Below are positions 6,874 through 9,584 of a DNA stretch of 9,584 bases, piece after piece. Position 1 is the stretch's first letter. Every line of letters starts with the position of its first letter. The translations under genes and the position numbers were made by a program. Source of the DNA: ZC4RG19 sp017577565. GTDB lineage: Bacteria; Actinomycetota; Acidimicrobiia; Acidimicrobiales; VFJN01. The stretch covers positions 1 to 9,584 of the forward strand of contig VSCH01000084.1 of the NCBI GenBank assembly GCA_047459075.1. Reading direction: 5' to 3'. The notes under the pieces are model-generated. The model saw only the letters and a list, made by a program, of their open reading frames with translations. It did no database searches and had not been told where the DNA came from.

Positions 6874-6918
6874 CCCGGCGCGGGCGGCGACCTGCCAGTC
6901 CGGCGCCTGCCCGCCGGG
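6874..6918 (-). terminator. Large stem-loop directly behind nusG
   Basis: Beginning 1 nt after the nusG stop, CCCGGCG (6918-6912) pairs with CGCCGGG (6880-6874). Inside it, GGC-A-GGCG (6911-6904) pairs with CGCCGCC (6889-6883) around one bulged A, leaving a 14-nt loop. About 14 base pairs in all suggest a terminator, an attenuator, or a leader element of rplK. Only a short TTGT follows, so intrinsic termination is uncertain. I found no clear promoter between it and rplK, which argues for partial read-through. Confidence 0.45.
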
Positions 6919-6919
6919 A

Positions 6920-7708
6920 TCAGAGCTTGGCGACCTGCGAGAACTCGAGCTCGACCGGCGTCTCCCGGCCGAAGATGTTGACCAGCACCTTGAGCCGGAG
7001 CTGGTCCTCGTTGATCTCGATGACCTCGCCGGAGAAGTCGGCGAACGGCCCCTCCTTGACCCGGACCGTGTCGCCCAGCTCGTACTCGAGCCGGGGCTTG
7101 GCCCGGGCGGCGGCCTGCTCCTCGCCGGCCTTCGGCATGAGGAAGGCCTCGACGTCGCGCCGGGGCAGCGGCGACGGCTTGGCCCCCTGGCCGACGAAGC
7201 CGGTGACGCCGGGCGTGTTGCGGATGACCGTCCACGCCTTGTCGTCGAGCTCGGCCCGCACGAGCAGGTAGCCCGGGAACATCTTCCGCTGGCTGACCAC
7301 CCGCTTGCCGTTCTTGAAGTCGACGTAGTCCTCCATGGGGATGACGACTTCGTAGACGGCGTCCTCGGCGTTCATCGACCGGATGCGGGCCTCGAGGTTC
7401 TGCTTGACCTTCTTCTCGTAGCCCGACTGCGTGTGGACGACGAACCAGCGGCCCGGCCGGAGCCAGGGGTTGTCGACCTGCGCCTGCTCCTCGATGAGCT
7501 GCTCGTCGCTGACGACCTCGGCCTCGCCGGCCGCGTCGCCGCCCTCCCCGGGCGCCTCGCCGGTCGCGGCCTCGGCGGCCTCGCCCTCCACGGCGCCCTC
7601 GTCGACCGCGGCGGCGGGCTCGTCCTCGGCCGGCTCGGCGCCGGCGACCTCGCCCGCGTCGGCGGTGGGGGCGCTCTGGAGGGTGTCGTCGGTGTCGATC
7701 TCGCTCAT
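6920..7708 (-). CDS. nusG: Transcription termination/antitermination factor NusG
   Basis: NusG travels with RNA polymerase: its NGN domain binds the beta' clamp helices, and its KOW domain contacts Rho or ribosomal protein S10. The product is 262 residues. The NGN domain spans about 87-195 (RWFVVHTQSGYEKKVKQNL, MFPGYLLVRAEL, NTPGVTGFVG). The KOW domain spans about 210-262 (VRVKEGPFADFSGEVIEI, IFGRETPVELEFSQVAKL), with the GPFADF loop intact. Residues 1-83 form an acidic, Ala-rich extension with 25 Asp/Glu and no Lys or Arg. Such extensions occur in actinobacterial NusG. The ATG at 7708 overlaps the secE stop in an ATGA, and I see no Shine-Dalgarno in front, so initiation is probably by coupling to secE. 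Confidence 0.97.
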   Translation of the reverse strand: MSEIDTDDTLQSAPTADAGEVAGAEPAEDEPAAAVDEGAVEGEAAEAATGEAPGEGGDAAGEAEVVSDEQLIEEQAQVDNPWLRPGRWFVVHTQSGYEKKVKQNLEARIRSMNAEDAVYEVVIPMEDYVDFKNGKRVVSQRKMFPGYLLVRAELDDKAWTVIRNTPGVTGFVGQGAKPSPLPRRDVEAFLMPKAGEEQAAARAKPRLEYELGDTVRVKEGPFADFSGEVIEINEDQLRLKVLVNIFGRETPVELEFSQVAKL

Positions 7709-8016
7709 CGTTCGAACAGCTTGAAGACAGCTTCGCCGAAGGCGAAGTCGAGGGTAGCGATGTAGGCGGTCAACACGACCACCGTGATCAGGACGATGAC
7801 CGAGTAGTTGATGACCTCGGGGCGGGTGGGCCAGGCGACCTTGCGCAGCTCGCCCCGCACCTCGCGCAGGAACTGGACCGGTCCGGTGCGCTCGTCCCGC
7901 GAGCGGGCCGGCCGAGGGGCCTGCGGCGCCGGGCGCTTGCGGGGGGCCGGCGCGCCGTCGGCGCCGAGCTGCCCCTGCTTCTGCAGCATGCGCTTCTGCT
8001 GTCGGTTCATCGCCAT
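7705..8016 (-). CDS. secE: Preprotein translocase subunit SecE
   Basis: SecE is the small clamp subunit that stabilises SecY in the plasma-membrane Sec channel. The 103-residue product starts at ATG 8016, with GAGGG seven bases upstream; a second ATG two codons later lacks that spacing. It has a basic Gln/Arg then Pro/Ala-rich N-terminal region (1-42) and the conserved amphipathic helix PVQFLREVRGELRKVAWPTR (46-65). One membrane segment follows (about 70-89, NYSVIVLITVVVLTAYIATL), as expected for the single-span actinobacterial form rather than the three-span E. coli form. It lies 40 nt after tRNA-Trp and overlaps nusG by 4 nt. Confidence 0.96.
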   Translation of the reverse strand: MAMNRQQKRMLQKQGQLGADGAPAPRKRPAPQAPRPARSRDERTGPVQFLREVRGELRKVAWPTRPEVINYSVIVLITVVVLTAYIATLDFAFGEAVFKLFER

Positions 8017-8056
8017 GGCGAGGCCCTCGGGGACGACGTCGGGGACGGGGAGGGAG

Positions 8057-8129
<73 letters not shown>

Positions 8130-8146
8130 CGGTCTGAAACCGCGCC

Positions 8147-8177
8147 AGCCTATCCCGAGGCCGGCGCCGCGGGACAA
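8147..8177 (-). promoter_or_regulatory. Promoter of tRNA-Trp-secE-nusG
   Basis: TTGTCC (8177-8172), a 19-nt spacer and TAGGCT (8152-8147) lie just before the tRNA. The spacer is slightly long, but the -10 is a typical actinobacterial TAnnnT. Transcription would start near 8140, about 10 nt before the mature tRNA end. Confidence 0.55.
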
Positions 8178-8201
8178 TGCGGCCCCCGACCCGCCGGGCC
8201 G

Positions 8202-8216
8202 CCGGGCAGGGCCCGG
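8202..8216 (-). terminator. Small hairpin after the anti-sigma gene
   Basis: CCGGGC (8216-8211) and GCCCGG (8207-8202) pair around a 3-nt loop, starting 1 nt after the anti-sigma stop. It is short and has no T-run, so it is only a possible end of the sigma/anti-sigma transcript. Confidence 0.35.
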
Positions 8217-8217
8217 A

Positions 8218-8577
8218 TCAGCCCGCCAGGCGGGTGCGCCGGCTGCGGGTGGCGAAGACCAGCGCCCCGGCAGCGCCGGCGGCCGTGGCCGCCGCGAGGC
8301 CACCAAGATAGGCGATGCGCCGGCCCGACAGCACCGACCGGATCGCGTGGCGCTCGCCCGCCTCCTCGATGCCGGCGAGGATCTCGGCCAGCAGCCCCGG
8401 CGCCGGCTCGATGACCTCGGTGCGCAGCTGGCGCATGGCCCGGAGCAGCTTCCGGTACTGCACGACCTCGGCCTGGCACCGCAGGCACCGCTCGACGTGG
8501 CGCCGCTCGGCCCGGCCGAGCCGCGCGTCGCCGTCGACGGTGGCGGCCAGCGCCTCGGACAGCTCCTCACACAGCAC
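8218..8577 (-). CDS. Membrane-anchored zinc-binding anti-sigma factor (ZAS type)
   Basis: This is the likely antagonist of the sigma factor encoded just upstream. The preferred start is GTG 8577, which gives 119 residues beginning MLCEELSEAL. A GTG three codons earlier (8586) lies inside the Shine-Dalgarno and is a poorer choice. The N-terminal anti-sigma domain has the zinc motif Hx3Cx2C (H27, C31, C34 in HVERCLRC) and an upstream C3 that can serve as the fourth ligand, as in RsrA-like proteins. A helical stretch (about 38-80) links it to one C-terminal membrane segment (about 88-109, Ala/Gly-rich), followed by basic residues RSRRTR, which suggests a cytoplasmic C-terminus or a tail anchor. 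The Cys/His centre permits either a redox-sensing or a structural zinc. The signal sensed cannot be told from sequence. Confidence 0.85.
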   Translation of the reverse strand: MLCEELSEALAATVDGDARLGRAERRHVERCLRCQAEVVQYRKLLRAMRQLRTEVIEPAPGLLAEILAGIEEAGERHAIRSVLSGRRIAYLGGLAAATAAGAAGALVFATRSRRTRLAG

Positions 8578-8582
8578 GTCGT

Positions 8583-8590
8583 TCACCTCC
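8583..8590 (-). promoter_or_regulatory. Ribosome binding site of the anti-sigma gene, containing a decoy GTG
   Basis: GGAGGTGA (8590-8583) is an 8-base perfect match to the 16S anti-Shine-Dalgarno. It sits five bases before the GTG at 8577 and includes the in-frame GTG at 8586-8584, which would have no spacer. This favours the shorter protein. Confidence 0.7.
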
Positions 8591-8600
8591 CCTGGGCATC

Positions 8601-9179
8601 TCAGACCGCACGCCGTCCCTCCCGGCGCGGGAAGAGCTCGTCGCGCAGCTTCTTCCGGGCACGGTGCAGGCGCACCTTCGCCGCCGACTCGGAGATGCCC
8701 AGCTCGGCAGCGATCGCCTCGTGCGGCAGCTCGTAGACGTCGCGGAGGACGACGACGGCCCGCAGGCGGGGCGGGAGCCCGTCGAGGGCGGCGAGCAGCC
8801 GGTCGCGCAGGTCGTCGCCGTCGGCCCGCAGCTGCGGGTCGCGGTCGGGGTGGCCGTCGGGGACCGACGCCGCCTCGTCCAGGTCGTGGTGGCGGTGGCG
8901 GCTGCGCCGCCCCAGGTGCGTCGCCGCGCAGTTGGCGGTGATCCGGTACATCCAGGTGGTGAACTGCGCGTCGCCCCGGAACCGCCGCAGGCCCCGGTAG
9001 GCCCGCAGGTAGGCCTCCTGCACGACGTCGCGGGCGTCCTCCTCGTCGCCCGTCAGGCGGTAGGCGAGCGTGTAGGTGTCGGCGTGGGTCGCGCGCACCA
9101 GCTCCTCGAACGCGGACCGGTCCCCGTCGCGGGCGGCCGCGACGAGCTCGCTGACGTCGCGCGCGCTCTCACGTGGCAT
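8601..9179 (-). CDS. ECF (group 4) RNA polymerase sigma factor
   Basis: An alternative sigma factor of 192 residues that directs RNA polymerase to its own promoter set. Region 2 (about 20-92) includes AFEELVRATHADTYTLAYRL, the core-binding DEEDARDVVQEAYLRAYR and the -10 recognition stretch FTTWMYRITANCAATHLGRR. A charged, His/Arg/Asp-rich linker follows (93-122). Region 4 (about 126-182) has LPPRLRAVVVLRDVYELPHE and a helix-turn-helix at EIA-like AIAAELGISESAAKVRLHRA, which reads the -35. Regions 1 and 3 are absent, as usual for the ECF group. ATG 9179 is the only sensible start, since homology begins at once; its ribosome binding site is weak (GAGG 12 nt upstream). The anti-sigma gene starts 23 nt after the stop, so the pair forms one operon. 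I do not assign a named sigma or ECF class. Confidence 0.93.
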   Translation of the reverse strand: MPRESARDVSELVAAARDGDRSAFEELVRATHADTYTLAYRLTGDEEDARDVVQEAYLRAYRGLRRFRGDAQFTTWMYRITANCAATHLGRRSRHRHHDLDEAASVPDGHPDRDPQLRADGDDLRDRLLAALDGLPPRLRAVVVLRDVYELPHEAIAAELGISESAAKVRLHRARKKLRDELFPRREGRRAV

Positions 9180-9210
9180 CGCCGGCTTCGACCTCGCCGG
9201 GTCCGGGCGG

Positions 9211-9237
9211 GTTACGAGACGATCCGGTGACGATCCC
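9211..9237 (-). promoter_or_regulatory. Possible ECF-type promoter of the sigma gene
   Basis: On the minus strand GGGAT (9237-9233), a 16-nt spacer and CGTAA (9216-9212) resemble the general ECF pattern GGAAC-N16-CGT. The -35 matches at only three of five bases. No housekeeping-type -10 is visible in this spacer. If real, it would suggest self-activation, with a start about 25-30 nt before the ATG. Confidence 0.3.
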
Positions 9238-9267
9238 GGGGGCGGGGGCGAGGCCGGGCCGGAACGG

Positions 9268-9297
9268 CGACAGCCCCGCCGCAGGGCGGGGCTGTCG
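9268..9297 (-). terminator. Perfect 13-bp terminator hairpin after rpmG
   Basis: CGACAGCCCCGCC and GGCGGGGCTGTCG pair perfectly around a 4-nt loop. It lies 53 nt past the rpmG stop and about 90 nt before the sigma start. There is no T-run on either side (CCGTTCC follows on the minus strand). Position and stability suggest it ends the tuf-rpmG transcript and insulates the sigma operon. Confidence 0.7.
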
Positions 9298-9350
9298 GTC
9301 TGCGTCCGTCGCACGGCTGCCCGCGACGGCACCCGCGGGCCGGCGCGGGC

Positions 9351-9518
9351 TCAGCGGGTCTCCTTGTGCACCGTGTGGCGCCGCTCCCAGCGGCAGTACT
9401 TCTTGAGCTCGATGCGCTCGCGGTCGTTCATCCGGTTCTTCGTCGTGATGTAGTTGCGCCGCTTGCACGACGTGCACTCGAGGGTGACCTGCACCCGCTT
9501 CTCACCGGCCTTGGCCAT
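9351..9518 (-). CDS. rpmG: 50S ribosomal protein L33, three-cysteine variant
   Basis: L33 is a small protein near the E site of the large subunit. The 55-residue product (MAKAGEKRVQVTLECTSC start, RRHTVHKETR end) matches the family over its full length. Zinc-binding L33 forms have two CxxC pairs. Here the first pair is present (C15, C18), but the second is C42-R-W-E45, so the fourth cysteine is replaced by Glu. This is neither the classic four-Cys form nor the Cys-free form used under zinc limitation. ATG 9518 has AGGAG seven bases upstream, overlapping the tuf stop. The gene follows tuf after 10 nt and is probably cotranscribed with it; a strong hairpin follows. Confidence 0.95.
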   Translation of the reverse strand: MAKAGEKRVQVTLECTSCKRRNYITTKNRMNDRERIELKKYCRWERRHTVHKETR

Positions 9519-9524
9519 CGCAGT

Positions 9525-9531
9525 GCTCCTA
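9525..9531 (-). promoter_or_regulatory. rpmG ribosome binding site merged with the tuf stop codon
   Basis: TAGGAGC on the minus strand combines the tuf TAG stop (9531-9529) with the AGGAG that serves rpmG. Ribosomes ending tuf would stop directly on the rpmG initiation site, which favours coupled translation. Confidence 0.7.
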
Positions 9532-9584
9532 CTTGATGATCTTGGTGACGCGGCCGGAGCCGACGGTGCGGCCGCCTTCGCGGA
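9529..9584 (-). CDS. tuf: Elongation factor Tu, C-terminal 17 residues (partial)
   Basis: EF-Tu delivers aminoacyl-tRNA to the ribosome as a GTP complex. Only the end of the gene lies in the window. The residues REGGRTVGSGRVTKIIK followed by TAG match the highly conserved C-terminus of EF-Tu domain 3. The first two bases of the window's right edge belong to a preceding incomplete codon. It is followed 10 nt later by rpmG. Whether this is the only tuf copy or a second one outside the str operon cannot be seen here. Confidence 0.93.
   Translation of the reverse strand, partial: REGGRTVGSGRVTKIIK

Noticed and set aside
9180..9332. N-terminal extension of the sigma factor to 9332
   Set aside because: It would translate through the 13-bp terminator hairpin and the putative promoter; homology begins at ATG 9179.

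Overview
The window is a very GC-rich stretch in which every supported gene lies on the minus strand. It is the conserved translation and transcription core: tuf end, rpmG, an ECF sigma/anti-sigma pair, tRNA-Trp, secE, nusG, rplK, rplA, rplJ, rplL, rpoB, and the start of rpoC. Protein features (actinobacterial-type RpoB, NusG with a long acidic N-terminus, Ala/Pro-rich tails), GTG/TTG starts and TANNNT-type -10 boxes suggest a high-GC Actinomycetota. A deep-branching class such as Acidimicrobiia is an inference from general likeness and from tuf lying next to rpmG; the sequence alone cannot settle it.

Layout in the direction of transcription (9584 down to 1): (a) the last 17 codons of tuf, then rpmG 10 nt later, closed by a perfect 13-bp hairpin (9268-9297). 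(b) A separate two-gene unit, an ECF sigma factor (8601-9179) and a membrane-anchored zinc anti-sigma factor (8218-8577), with a weak ECF-like promoter in front and a small hairpin behind. (c) A promoter (8147-8177) just before tRNA-Trp(CCA), then secE and nusG overlapping by ATGA. (d) A large stem-loop behind nusG, then rplK-rplA. (e) A 219-nt structured leader resembling the L10 autoregulatory leader, then rplJ-rplL with 2 nt between them. (f) A perfect 12-bp hairpin 36 nt behind rplL, two well-formed tandem promoters (both 17-nt spacers), a roughly 150-nt leader, then rpoB and rpoC.

Together the genes supply elongation factor Tu, ribosomal proteins of the GTPase-centre stalk (L11, L1, L10, L7/L12) and L33, the SecE translocon subunit, the elongation factor NusG, and the beta and beta' subunits of RNA polymerase. 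Hairpins and promoters divide what is often one long cluster into units that could be set independently.

The points most worth following are the sigma/anti-sigma cassette inside the core cluster, an Asn in RpoB at the position of E. coli Ser531 (predicting intrinsic rifampicin resistance), the tandem rpoB promoters behind a terminator-like hairpin, and an L33 that has lost one of its four zinc cysteines. No mobile element, CRISPR array or wholly new system was seen.
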